Made by a program: the position numbers and the translations under genes. The notes beneath the pieces are model-generated. The model was not told the origin of the DNA and ran no database searches. It was given only the letters and a program-made list of their open reading frames with translations. Positions 46,510 to 58,010 of a stretch of DNA of 64,000 bases are shown in pieces (positions within the stretch are counted from its first letter, which is position 1; each line of letters begins with the position of its first letter). The stretch is taken from the NCBI GenBank assembly GCA_963277665.1, contig OY728130.1, forward strand, positions 1,363,678,393 to 1,363,742,392, read 5' to 3'. This DNA is from Viscum album. Taxonomy: Eukaryota > Streptophyta > Magnoliopsida > Santalales > Viscaceae.

Positions 46510-49500
46510 TATAAGTCCCCAGCCTTAAACCTTACTTAATCTTGAGTTATTACAATATTACACATTGAGGATCTTTTCAGGTTTAGAGTTTTAGAGAATT
46601 AGATCATAAAACTTGCATTACATTCCACATATAAACAAAGTGGTTACATAAAGATAGTATTCTTAATTCCCACCAATAGAAACATATTTAAAATAAAACA
46701 TGGATTCTTTCTTGACACTTCCTTGACACTATCATCTTATCATGTACCGTTCCCTTGACCTGTGAAAACATTTCAAAAAAACTTGGGATGAGCATAAAAA
46801 GCTCAGTATGGGTTATAAAAACATGGAAAGGAAACATGGGTACATATATACATAAGAGTGAAATCATACTTTACCCATAAAACATAAGCACATTAACATA
46901 CCTCGTCAAATCATTAGTAAATCATTGAAATCATAAGACATAAAGGTAACTTGAGGCATTCATAACATTCTTACGTAGGGAGTAACCCTCTTGGTTACGT
47001 TTGGAATACCCATCACAGTATATTCCCTAAAATCTCTTCGGAGAAACCTTAACGTTTCACTCCTTCGCGTTACCTAATGCATTGGAGAGCTATAACGGGC
47101 TCACCCGCCCTTAGTTTATCACAGAACCACCCGTCTTCATAATAATGCCCAAGAACCTCAACATAATCGTATCACATAAAACATGCATAAAGGAAACATA
47201 ACATTTCCACCTTTCAATCACAAGATATCAATAGAACACATTGATATAAAAACATTATGAAAACCATTTTCAATACCAAAATAAAAGAAAAGTAAAACAT
47301 GGTATTTATTTTTCTTTTAAAAATAAGGTATGGCTTGTAGAGGAAGCCGAAACTCAAATAACGGTCACGACGGCGGAGAAGTCATTGTCGCCGCATACGT
47401 ACGACAAAAACATTCCCTTTTTTCATTTAGTAAACACTTCGTATAAAAAATATTCCTTTTGAATAAACGTAAAAGTCAAAGGGGTTTATACACCGTATAA
47501 AAGAAAGTTGTGTATAAAATAAAATATGCCTCAATGAAAGGAGATTGAGACGATGTCCCATACCTCGTATCCGACTTGACCCGACCGTTCTTTAATATCC
47601 TGAATAATAAACTTGAGTTAATCTCTACTTGATTATGAACCTTTTTCAAGTTCATTATTCCTTTTATACCATGTTATGAACATCATGTAATCATTTAAGT
47701 TAATAATGTTCATTTTGTCAGTATTTGGTTCTTAAGTCAAAAATAGACTTCTTACACTTACATGTTGTTAATTTGGTCAAAGGTTCGTTATATCCAGAAT
47801 GATATTAATGATTTGTATAACATATATATCATATATATTCATCATATACATGTATTTATAATATTACATCACATTTAGAGGTAAGAAATGAAATGCACCG
47901 TTCATGGAGACGGTAAGCCGTACGTACGCATGAACGCTACTTCCATTTCTATTTCGTATTTTCTGGAATGGAATCATAATGATATAAGAGTATATTATAA
48001 TTCCAGTATAATAACATATATAATATCATTAACCTTATCCTTTACACATCCCACATATGTTATTAACGAATCAAATCACTTTCAGGGGGCGGTAGTCCGC
48101 ACTTCCTAAAATGAAGATATCGTGTTTACCCATAATGGAAACCATAAATGTATGACCAAAATGAAAAAAAACAGAAGCTTAAGGAAAACATAAACATATT
48201 ATATATCATATATAAAAATAGTGACATCATAATGGCCACCTTTTAGGGTGTTAAATGAGTATTGAACAATCATCGTTTCGGGAGGCAGAATTTCGCCATC
48301 CACGGAAACCGTATGTTCTTTAACCATTTGATGTAGTTGTGTGAGAGTGTAGCTCAAATAAATATTATAACAACATCCTAGTATATTTAAGATACTGGTG
48401 TTGTTACAAAAGAAGTAAATAAAAAGAGTTTAGGGGGTTGGAGAAGCAAAATAAAACAAATGAACATGAGAGAATGAATTACCTTTAAAAGTGCAACTCC
48501 TTTTGATTTGAGCCTAAAGGCTTCATTTGAAAGGATTCTGCCCAAAGGGAATCCTCTAGGATGAGGATAGGGATGTGGAGAGAGTAAATGGGCAGGGGTT
48601 GGCCGAGCCAAAGGCTTGAGGAGTGTGTGAAATGAGGTAGAGGTGGGGGCCTTTTATAAGAGGAGAGGAGGGGCACTTTTGGAAAGTAAAGAAATATTAC
48701 TTTATTTGAAAATGTGTTTCGGTTTTAAAAGGTCCCACATTGATATAATTCATGGATAAGGTGATAAGGGTTCTAAATCCACCCATCCAATAAGTTTTGG
48801 ACATGTGTAGTTTATAGATTTTACATTATCTTTCTATTTTATTTAAATCGTCAAATAATGATGTCATCGCTGCATCATTATTATGTCATAAATAATTTAA
48901 TTTATTTAATGTCTAAAAATTATAAAAAAAATACTATGATGTAGGAAATATTTTTAGATTTCCAATGACTATTTATAATAAAAAATCTGATCTTCATAAA
49001 CCCATGTAAAAATTGTTTTCGTAAAACATATTATGTTTGTGTCATTTTTACTTTTACATTAAATAAAAAGTTATTTATTTAATTTCCCAAACAAAGTGGA
49101 TCCATGGGGTCCCCAAGTTGACCCATGGCTTGTTTTGGTCGGCCATGACACAACCAATGAGGGTAGGACATGTTTCAAGCTCATCTTATTTTATTAAAGC
49201 ATTATTTTTACCTTAAACTACACTAATTACCACTAACCGCGATTAAAAACTTAATAAGTTACTATTCACCAAAAAATTATTTTAATCTCATTGAACCACA
49301 TTATACTTCTTAATGACAACCATGTATGTCGGATTTTTGAAATTCAAAACACAATGATGGCAAAATTTCATTTAACGGAAAAATCAGTTTTTATAAGTAC
49401 CACTTAGTGGTTTCACTATTCATAAAAAATTGACGTTTTTCAGAAAATTAACAAAAATTTGCCCTAAGATATATTTGATATTCCGAATTAAAAAATGAAT

Positions 49501-50080
49501 TCCATTTTACAAAATTCAAAACATATAAGTTATATTAATTAATTTAATAATTAATTCCCACTGTCATAGCAAATAGCGTGTTTTTATAAAACAATAAGTA
49601 TCAAAAGATTGACACCAGTTTAAGTCTAATTTCAAAGTGAAATTGATTAAAATGACCACCATTGGATTAAATGGTAAAAATATATTCTAATTTCACTTAA
49701 AAAACAATTCAAAACATAATCTAATTATATAAATAAATTAGATTAAAAAGTAGTTTTGAATTAAAATGGAGTATTTTTCACTATTCATTAAAAAAATGAA
49801 CATTGTCCGAAAAATACCAAAAATTCACACAAAGTAAATTTTGATGTACCAATCATAAAGAATAAGTTTATTTTGACAAAAATAGTTTATAAAATTGTCA
49901 AAAGATATATTTAAAAAGGGTTTTCCATCATAAGGTAGTAAAACAATCCTTTAAGAATATTAGTGTATTCCATGCATAAGATTGTATTTATTTTCATTTT
50001 AAGCCTCTAAAACATTATCTTAATCATTAATAGACATAGATAAAAATATCTATTATTCATTACTTACTTGTGATGTTACA
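46510..50080 (-). repeat. 5' LTR of element B
   Basis: The promoter copy. TATA candidate at 48649-48659 (minus strand TTATAAAAGG), palindrome variant CTAATGCATTGG at 47074-47085, and the subrepeat array at about 47895-48340. Followed by the ATATG duplicate at 50081-50085. Confidence 0.96.
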
Positions 50081-50085
50081 ATATG

Positions 50086-50693
50086 CCCCAGTTGGCCCTA
50101 TATAATACAACCCCCATTACGAGTTTGTCAAAATAATGGTAACTTTGTTCTGTGAGGGGACTCCCCTTTTGAGGATGCAAGTGTTAGATTTGGTGACCAT
50201 AAAAATCATGACTCAAGATTCCACTTGGAAATATTTAACGAATATTAAAGCAATTATTAGACACAATGTCTTGTTTGGGATCTAATTTAAAAATTTATGG
50301 TCAATTCTATTCGACCTTAAATACTTTCCTTTTATAGTACAACATGCATGACTCTAAACTAACAAAAAAAAAGACATGGTACTCACTAGATTGAGAATCC
50401 GCAAAGGGAACTCTGAACAAAAGTCAAGTCCCAACTCACTAAATGTACATGTTGTATGATTTAGGTAATATTGATCAATAAAAATTCAAAAGACACATAG
50501 TTTGTGGGGTTTAATATATAACCCTAGAAAAATCAATCTATGTTCGCTAGGCCCCATGACTTAGGAAACATTATAAACTTGACGTAACTCCAAATCTAAC
50601 CAAATTATGTTGGAATACATCAAAGTGCCCTATTTTTACGTTAGAACAAGGCTCTTTTTGTTCTGAACAAATAAAATTCTAGGGGGGGGATTT
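50086..50693 (+). other. Element T: distal 3' UTR and polypurine tract
   Basis: Resumes the third long-repeat copy (GTAACTTTG at 50138), then about 500 bp of non-coding sequence with no recognised motif. It ends in AGGGGGGGGA at 50681-50690, a polypurine tract immediately before the 3' LTR. Confidence 0.8.
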
Positions 50694-53604
50694 TTTAGAC
50701 ACCATGAAATGTGTTCCATGCACTTTTAGGCCAAATATCCCAAACCGAGCTCGAAAATTTAGCAGTTCGACTTTGCATTTTTCATGGGGTTGAGTGACGG
50801 TAGCGAAGGCAGTGGCCCGAAGGGCCGGGATCAGAGCCCAAATCTAATCCCAAGTAGGGGTGCGGGGGGGGGGGGGGGGGGGTGAAACCTTCATGGTATA
50901 GATCAATTAATTTTGGCTAAGTCCCCAAAGAGGCGCCCAAGGTACTGGTGTGAAAATACCTGCGCACCACCGTGTTGGAGTTGAATGATGTAATGATTTT
51001 GGCTAAGTCCTCAAAGTGGAACCTTAGTTAAGCCAAAACACTGTCAGCATGCAAGGTACTTGCGCACCCCAATATGGCGCTCATGTCAATTGCATGCCCA
51101 ATATCCTATCTTCCAAGGTCCTACTTTTTCCGATAAATGGACCTTCGAGGTCTTCATTTGTATGGACGAATTTCCATGAAGCCCAATTACTACTCTGGTC
51201 GCCCTAGTACTTCACCCCAGTCTTCCAAAACATTCAAGGTATTTCCTCAACACCTTTAGTGGATGATTAAAGGGAGGATCATTGGACTTAAGTCATTTTA
51301 GTGTTTGAAAACCATAACACTTGCACACCTAAAGCGCCCAACCTCCCCAAATCATAAATAATTGCACGCCTCCCATTCCTCCCATAGGAACTTGAGCGAC
51401 CACTTATTGGATCATCTGTGAATACTCTTGAAGGCACAACCTAGGCATAACCCAAGTATTATCATACAAGTTTTTTATCTCTTAAGTGAAAATTAGTTCG
51501 CCCAAGTGTACTTGTGCACCCATATTTTCTCGACCTTACCTACTTGGGCACCCCTATTTGATTAACTTTATCTCTTAAGTATATAATACATAAAGCCTTC
51601 CTCAAATCCATTCATGGAAATGATTCTTCTTCATTGGCCCCCTTGTCTAAAATAGATTCTGTTGAGACCTCCACCCAAACCTCATGACTTATCAAACCTT
51701 TGGGAAAGACACATCCGCATGTCTTCTATTTAGGTTTGTATATCCACACTCAGAGGTTCCCCACATTTTTTTTAAGGGAGTAAAGATACATAGAATTTCT
51801 ATGGGTTTGTATATCCATAGTCACATGGACCTTTCTCCCAGAAATAGTGTTGGAAGTTCCTAGTTTAGAGTATTAGGGATTGAGTTCTTTCCTCCCCTTT
51901 TCGTCTCTAAGACTCGGAACTGCAGGTCACTGGTAGGGAAGGTACGATTCACAATTTATTTTCAATGAAAGTAATGGAGAAATCTCCTTCCCATACCTAG
52001 ATCAATTTTAGGTCAACTATCCTAGCATAAGCCCGTAGATTTTCTTGCCGGATGTAGCATCAACGCTCCCCCTTTCTTCTTTGGTTCCAAAGACAAAAGG
52101 AGAGATGGGAACAAGGACTTTTATTTCCCTTTCCCTCTTCCGTTGGGATTCTTCACTATGGGAAACCATCCTGGTATAATCCCATAACGTTCATACCTTC
52201 TTCCTCCCATTGGACCCTTGTCTAATGTGAAGAGAACATAGTGAGGGATTGTTGCCTCACCCTCGTCCCGGGTCGCCTAGCCCTCATCCATTGTTGACAC
52301 CATAGGCTCGGCCTCTTCCAACAGTAGAGGAGGAAAAAATTTGAAAGTGAAAGTTTCATTGTTGAATATTTCACATTCTCTTTTTTCTCACATAGAGAAT
52401 TAATAATGTGTTATTAGAGATTTGTGATGATTAAACATGTACACAAACACTCACTAGAATTAACTACAAGAAATCTGATTCCTATTCCAACCAGGATATG
52501 TATGAATCCCTTTCAGGGCCCAAGCTCACTGGATATCCTCTTTAGGAATCCAACCATAATTACTTTAATCTGGGCATCCTATTTATTAATAAACCCCAAA
52601 TTAAACCCCCCAAATCACCAAGGCATCCTTTTCAGGAAGTAAGCTGAAACTGATTTCTCTCAAAGGACCAAACTCTCCTATGATACTTATCAAACTACAT
52701 GGGATTTGATTCTCATCCACATTGGATATGTAGGAAGCCTCCTTGAGGTTCAAATCCAACACTCCTAATCAACCATGTTCTCTTTGGGCCTTATCTCCAA
52801 TAGTGTCTAATATTACTTGGAAACCCATATCCTTTCCATGTTACTTGGGCTGCTCTAACATAAGTCCCACATCAAACATTGACTAAGCATCTTCCGCTTA
52901 GATGTCCATACCAAATGACATTAAACTATATGAATAGGTCCTTATCACATGACCATAAAAGGTATGATGTGTCCCATTCAGTGGCACCGAACTATAAGGG
53001 TTCTGATTCCTTTTACAAGGATACGTAGGTAGCCCATTTTTTGGGCACAATCCCAAGATCAAACCAAACCTTCATATCCCTTGATGAAAATAAATTACTG
53101 AGTGCCCCACTGAGTGGATTCAAAACTAGTATCATCATAATGATGATTAAAAGAATCTTGAAATAGTATATTAGAGGATACCATTGATGGATAACCTTGA
53201 ATACATACAGATATCTCCATTGAGGAAGAACCTTGAATACATACTGATGATTGTGAATTTTACACATGTTAATAAGTGATTGAAAATTCCAAGGGAAAAT
53301 TATGCCATACTTTGTGAATTAATAAGGATTCATGAAAATATCTTAAATTTATAAAGAGAGTCCTAGAGCAGACAATAATTCCCCTCAAAAGTGTGTAATG
53401 AGTCTGACCTCCCATCCTATCGACAAATGTATGTTCTTAAGTATCGTAAAGTTTAAACTTAACGAATGCCTAACTTTGGAAAGTAGGTCCTTTTTGGATA
53501 AATAACAATATTAAGTTTACATTTCCATAAAAAAATCCAATGGAAACCACCTGGAAGCCATGATTCTTAAAACTAGAATACACATTTCAAGGAACTACGA
53601 AACA
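50694..53604 (+). repeat. 3' LTR of element T
   Basis: Pairs with 22064-24965. It carries a run of 19 G at 50864-50882 where the 5' LTR has a GGGGG/CCCCC hairpin. It also has three GAACTAC...GATACGTAGG-type motifs (52457-52510, 52690-52740, 52989-53036). The end GAAACA is followed by the ATCAC duplicate at 53605-53609. Confidence 0.88.
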
Positions 53605-53609
53605 ATCAC

Positions 53610-54073
53610 TATTCACTGAAACATTAATCTTTTCATTTTTTTAAATTAACAAAAAGAAAGTTATGAAATGTATATTTCAAAAAAAAATTGTATTTTTTAA
53701 AATAATATTATTATAAAATTTAAAAATTAATTTTATATTATGTGACCAAAGAATGGTAGACCACCTTTCATAAAAAATACAGTTTCTTCAGAAAACATAT
53801 ATTTCTCATTCACATGGTTTATATTTTATTTATAATAATTAAAATATCATTGAATTTATTTTATACTTGGGTATACCATATAATTTTCATAATCTATTTA
53901 GTACTATTCAAAATTGTTAATATAATATCTCGGTTATAATGGTCGTTTTAAAATAATAATATTTTAATAAAGGGTATTGTTTCATTCAAACCCAATGTTG
54001 TGTGCATTGCTAGATATAGAAGAGATTGAATTTATTTAAAAAGAAATGCATCATAAATTCTTATGCTCTTACA
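53610..54073 (-). repeat. 3' LTR of element C, remainder
   Basis: Continues from 22063 across the T insertion. The boundary is placed at CTTACA (54068-54073), because the preceding GAATTTATTTAAAAAG...GCATCATAAA string aligns with the end of LTR A (TTTATTTAAGAGAAAC...GCTACA) and the following TTCACATTTATTATT aligns with the start of the internal region of A. Confidence 0.65.
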
Positions 54074-56435
54074 TTCACATTTATTATTTTTGTTTCATGT
54101 CATAAATTATATTGATTATGATGATCCAATTTTAAAATCTTGGGGAATTATATTCTACCCCATTAAATAAATTGTGATCTTGAAATTTAATATTGATATC
54201 GGTAATCAAGGGGTAGAAATTTTAAAATACATTTCTTAAAATACTATATCATGATAAGTGTTAATAAAAATTCTTCCTGATATGGGAAAAATTGAAATAT
54301 ATAAAGGTCATCTGGTATAATTACTTAACTAGGTATCCACAAAAAGAACATAGGTGGGAAGTGAAGAAGTGTTAATATAATAAAATCATAAATAATTATT
54401 GAGATGGATTGAGATCATTGATCAAATGGAAGTGAGTGATGTAGAGAAGGTTAACAACCAAAAAACCATAAATCATTAAAGGGTGAAAAGACTATCTATT
54501 CATCATAAATGAAGGTATTATGGTAAAATTTTTGTCTCATGATCTTTTTCATAGAGTTGAGGAGTACTTATACTATCTAAGAATATAATAATATAAGTTT
54601 AATTGATATCATTATATTTCATAACAAAAATTTCATCTGTTGGTTATGCTTTGATCAATTTACAATTCAACTCTAACACCATGAAATGAATATCCAAAAA
54701 TGAATTTTTTTATGCCTAATGAACTAAAATTAACTTTTAATGGATCATAAAATCCATAAATGGGAAAAAAGATATTCTTTATATCTTTAATAAAACCAAA
54801 ATGCTTATGAAAATTTATCCAATAATACCCAAATTTCATCTTAATCAATTCCATAACTTGTTCAAATTAAGGCTCATCCAAAATATAGCTAACTAAATTT
54901 AGGAGTAAAGTCATTAAATCAAAATTATATTCACCAAATAATATAATGTTTTTATTAATGTCACATTCCAAATATATTAATACCTTGATCAATATAATAC
55001 CTTAATGAATAAATACATTCTTCTATAAATAAGATCTCAATTTGTCGAATATATTCCATAAATCCATAAATTTAGTAAACTCCCACAAAGATAACATAAA
55101 TCACTAACCAATTTAATTATTACCAATTCTATCCCAAAAAAAATCTATTTATCATTGTTATCTCAACATTGACTATATTTTAAGGGTTATCCTCCCCCAA
55201 CCATATGTGTTTTTTTGAAAATATCAACTTTCTAATGTATCACTTTTCTTGGTCATCGATACAATTCATTATATATCGTAAAATCCTTATAGAAAAACCA
55301 CTACAATATAATATTTATACATTTTATGATTATTATCATTGATTAAATACTTTTATGACATAATTATTTAATTAAAGTACACATGAAAATTAATCATTCC
55401 ACTTCTGTCTTAGTAATAACATAATCTTGACCTCGACCCCTTATTGTCTTCAATGGTATTTTCCTATGATGCTTAGGAATTTATTTGAATAGTTCCCCAT
55501 ATCTTTAATTTTGAAACACTTAATATAAAATGATTCCTTATTACCATTTAAATCATGGGCATAGTGTAATTTATTTAAAAATAAATAGAAAACTCTCGTT
55601 CCCTTCATGGAAGCTTAAGGGATTTTCTTTCCAAAATTATGACATGGGGGAAAATCAATCATTCCATTCTTCCCATTATCTATATTTTTATATGTTATAA
55701 TATTATTATATTTTATATATTTTAATCCACAATAATTGTAGAATTATTTTTATGTATTGATTGAAAAATATTATGTCTTTGTATGATGATAATGTCTGGG
55801 AGACTTTTTCCCTTCGTAAGATTTGATTAATACTATCAACTAAATGATCATTAATACTATTTGGATTTTTTGAATTGATTGGTTTCCCATTCCTTCTACT
55901 AGGTTCTATTTCTAAATAGTGGAATACACTAGATTAGATCATAAAATTTTGAAATGGAATATATTATCTCAAAACGTGTGAGATACTTAGTACATATTGA
56001 AAAATGTATGCCTGGATAATATCATAATTGTGAACATGTATTATTTAGATTTTTTTTCAAATCATAAATACAATTTCAAATCCTCTATAATGGTTTATAA
56101 AGAAATTGTGAATTATCCAAATAATACCCCCTTGGAGTGTCAAACAAGGTTCGAAATAAAGTCCATTTTCATTTACTATGTGATGAATGATTCAAATTAC
56201 AATGTTCCCTTTTTAGAGTTATAAAAATTAGGTACACCTATGGAAAAAACATTTACACTTATAGTATCCATATGAGGATGTATTACTAGAAACATCACAT
56301 AATCTCTACCTTACCTAATCCTTATAATGTTCTTCTATACTTATCCTGAATCTCTTGAAAAGTTTTGCGTTCCCTAATTTATGTTTTCATAAATATATTT
56401 TGAAATGTTTCTACTAAACTTCCCTTAATACCATT
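54074..56435 (-). pseudogene. Element C: deleted internal region
   Basis: About 2.4 kb remain. The part next to the 5' LTR (about 55890-56435) is collinear with the leader of element A, including GGTTCTATTTCTAAATAGTGG, TAGATTAG and GTGAATTATCC words. The PBS position has decayed to AATACCATT (56427-56435; compare GATACCAAC in A). Between 54074 and 55890 there are only short frames (for example a 64-codon one at 54660-54854) without recognisable gag or pol motifs, so most of pol is deleted or beyond recognition. Confidence 0.55.
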
Positions 56436-58010
56436 TATAATGACCTTGAATCTAGTACCTTGGATACACTTGTTACTTTATTAAGTTAGAAAAATATACA
56501 AGGAATGGAATACGAATGGATGGAATATTTTAGTAATCATGGTACAATTGATACATACATGAAATTCATATTAAATTTTAAACATAAAATATATAACGTG
56601 TTTTATTTGAGAAAAAAATTATTTAATTTATAATATCATTTCATATCAATCAAAAAACACATCCTGGAATCCTTATGAAAATGAAAATAAGAAATTAGCA
56701 AGATCAGGTGCTCAGTAAGGGTAATCATATATTGTAAGTTTTCTTGAATAAATAATAATAATTAATATGGAAATGTAAGTAAGAGAAACACATTACATTT
56801 AATAAATAAAATGAGCATGATATAGATGGAAAAAGGATAATCAAATATATCCACTTAAATAATCACATAAGATTGAAACACATCCACAAATATTCTACCA
56901 ATTGAATACTCACATAGAAATAACTAATCTCATAATAAGGGAAAACATATTTTAGTACACTAGAAATAGTCATAACCATTCACAAGACATTTTAAATATG
57001 TGGGTAGAAACCTTTTTAATTTGGCCAACTAATTTGTCTCATGAGAGCTATTGATGGATTGAGGGTTTTGTAATTATGAGACCCACCCATCACCTAATAA
57101 TTACAATTACTTCCTCATATGAATGGGGGAAAATATAATCAACCTAACATAAAAAAAATAGAATAGATAAAATATTAATGATTACTCAGATCAGTTAATA
57201 TAATGATAAACAATCCATAGTAATATAGATAATGGTAATAAAACTATATATCCCCATGAAAATTGATCATAAAACATGCGTAGAAAGAATAAGGATTATA
57301 TAAAAAAACATATCCTTAGTGTATCGTAAATATAATAAATATTTTATATCATTGATGAATCGAGGAAGCATAAAATTTTAATTAACAACATTTTTAAGGA
57401 AAATAATATTTTAATTTTGATTAAAATTTTAAAATAAATGATAATTTTTTTGAAAATAAATTTATTTGAAAATAAAAATTTGAAACCTACAAAATAATCT
57501 TTAAAAAATTTATTTTTTCAGATGGATGGATATTTTGGTCATTTTGTATATAATAAAACAATGATTCCTTTCACATTTTTGATAAAATACAAACATTGAT
57601 TGGTTTTAAAATTACATGTAGTTACCTTTCAATAATAATTTTAAAATTAAAAATGGGTAAAAATTTCATTAGAGAATAATTTTAAAAAGTTTAAGAAACA
57701 TTTTTAAAAATATGTTTTTACAAAACATAGATTTTCATAAAAAATGATTTTCTACAGAAGAGACAAATGATGATGAATTTTCATAAAAACATTTTCTCAA
57801 TCATTTGAAGTATCAAATAATGTAAAAATGGTACTAAAACATGAAAAAGATCATGAATAACTATAATAGAAGAAAATAGATAGATTTCATGATAGAAATA
57901 TCAAAAAATTCACCCAAGGTAAATATAAACAAAAAATATCCTAAATAATGATGATATTTTGAAATAAACCCTTACTAGTTTGGTATCATATGAATTATAA
58001 GCCCCATAAT
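56436..58010 (-). repeat. 5' LTR of element C, truncated
   Basis: Aligns to 18702-about 20275. Shared strings include ATATCAATCAAAAAACAC, TTTGTCTCATGA and GGTAGAAACC. Similarity stops at about 58005-58030, where unrelated sequence begins, so the U3 part of this LTR including its TATA is absent from the window. Confidence 0.75.

Larger units (their letters stand above)
38266..50080 (-). mobile_element. Element B: young Tekay/Del chromovirus
   Basis: 11,815 bp on the minus strand, inserted in the 3' UTR of T. LTRs are 38266-41834 and 46510-50080 (3569 and 3571 bp). About 21 differences were counted by eye over the first ~620 bp (about 3.4 %), so it is the youngest insertion in the window. In transcription order the internal region has PBS, gag, Zn knuckles, PR, RT, RH, INT, chromodomain and polypurine tract. 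On the plus strand the outer ends read TATAAG...TTACA, so one terminus lacks the canonical TG/CA. It is nearly complete but defective (gag stops, two frameshifts, a stop before the chromodomain, mutated RNase H). Confidence 0.96.
22064..53604 (+). mobile_element. Element T: Tat/Ogre-like retrotransposon
   Basis: A large Ty3/gypsy element on the plus strand, about 19.7 kb once nested element B (38266-50080, plus one 5-bp duplicate) is discounted. Order: 5' LTR, long upstream ORF1 relic, gag, protease, RT, RNase H, second archaeal-type RNase H, integrase, about 3.4 kb of repeat-rich 3' UTR, polypurine tract, 3' LTR. The extra 5' ORF and the dual RNase H are the marks of the Tat lineage (Ogre and related). 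LTRs differ by roughly 15-18 % by eye in a 160-bp sample. All coding domains have stops or frameshifts, and catalytic residues of aRH and INT are lost. Confidence 0.9.
18702..58010 (-). mobile_element. Element C: old Tekay-type element, split by T
   Basis: The parts are: 3' LTR 18702-22063 continued at 53610-54073; internal remnant 54074-56435; and 5' LTR 56436-about 58010, truncated. The two LTR copies align over about 1.57 kb (for example both contain ATATCAATCAAAAAACAC and TTTGTCTCATGA) but are strongly diverged. The internal region is only about 2.4 kb against about 4.8 kb in A. The start TGTAAAGACTCCAACCCC and the GAGCCGGTGG landmark link it to LTR A (TGTAACACC...GAGCCGGTGC). This is the host into which T inserted, and it is older than T. 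Confidence 0.8.

Noticed and set aside
50864..50882. Telomere-like or regulatory G tract
   Set aside because: A single homopolymer in one LTR copy only, replaced by a hairpin in the other. More likely slippage or assembly error than a conserved signal.
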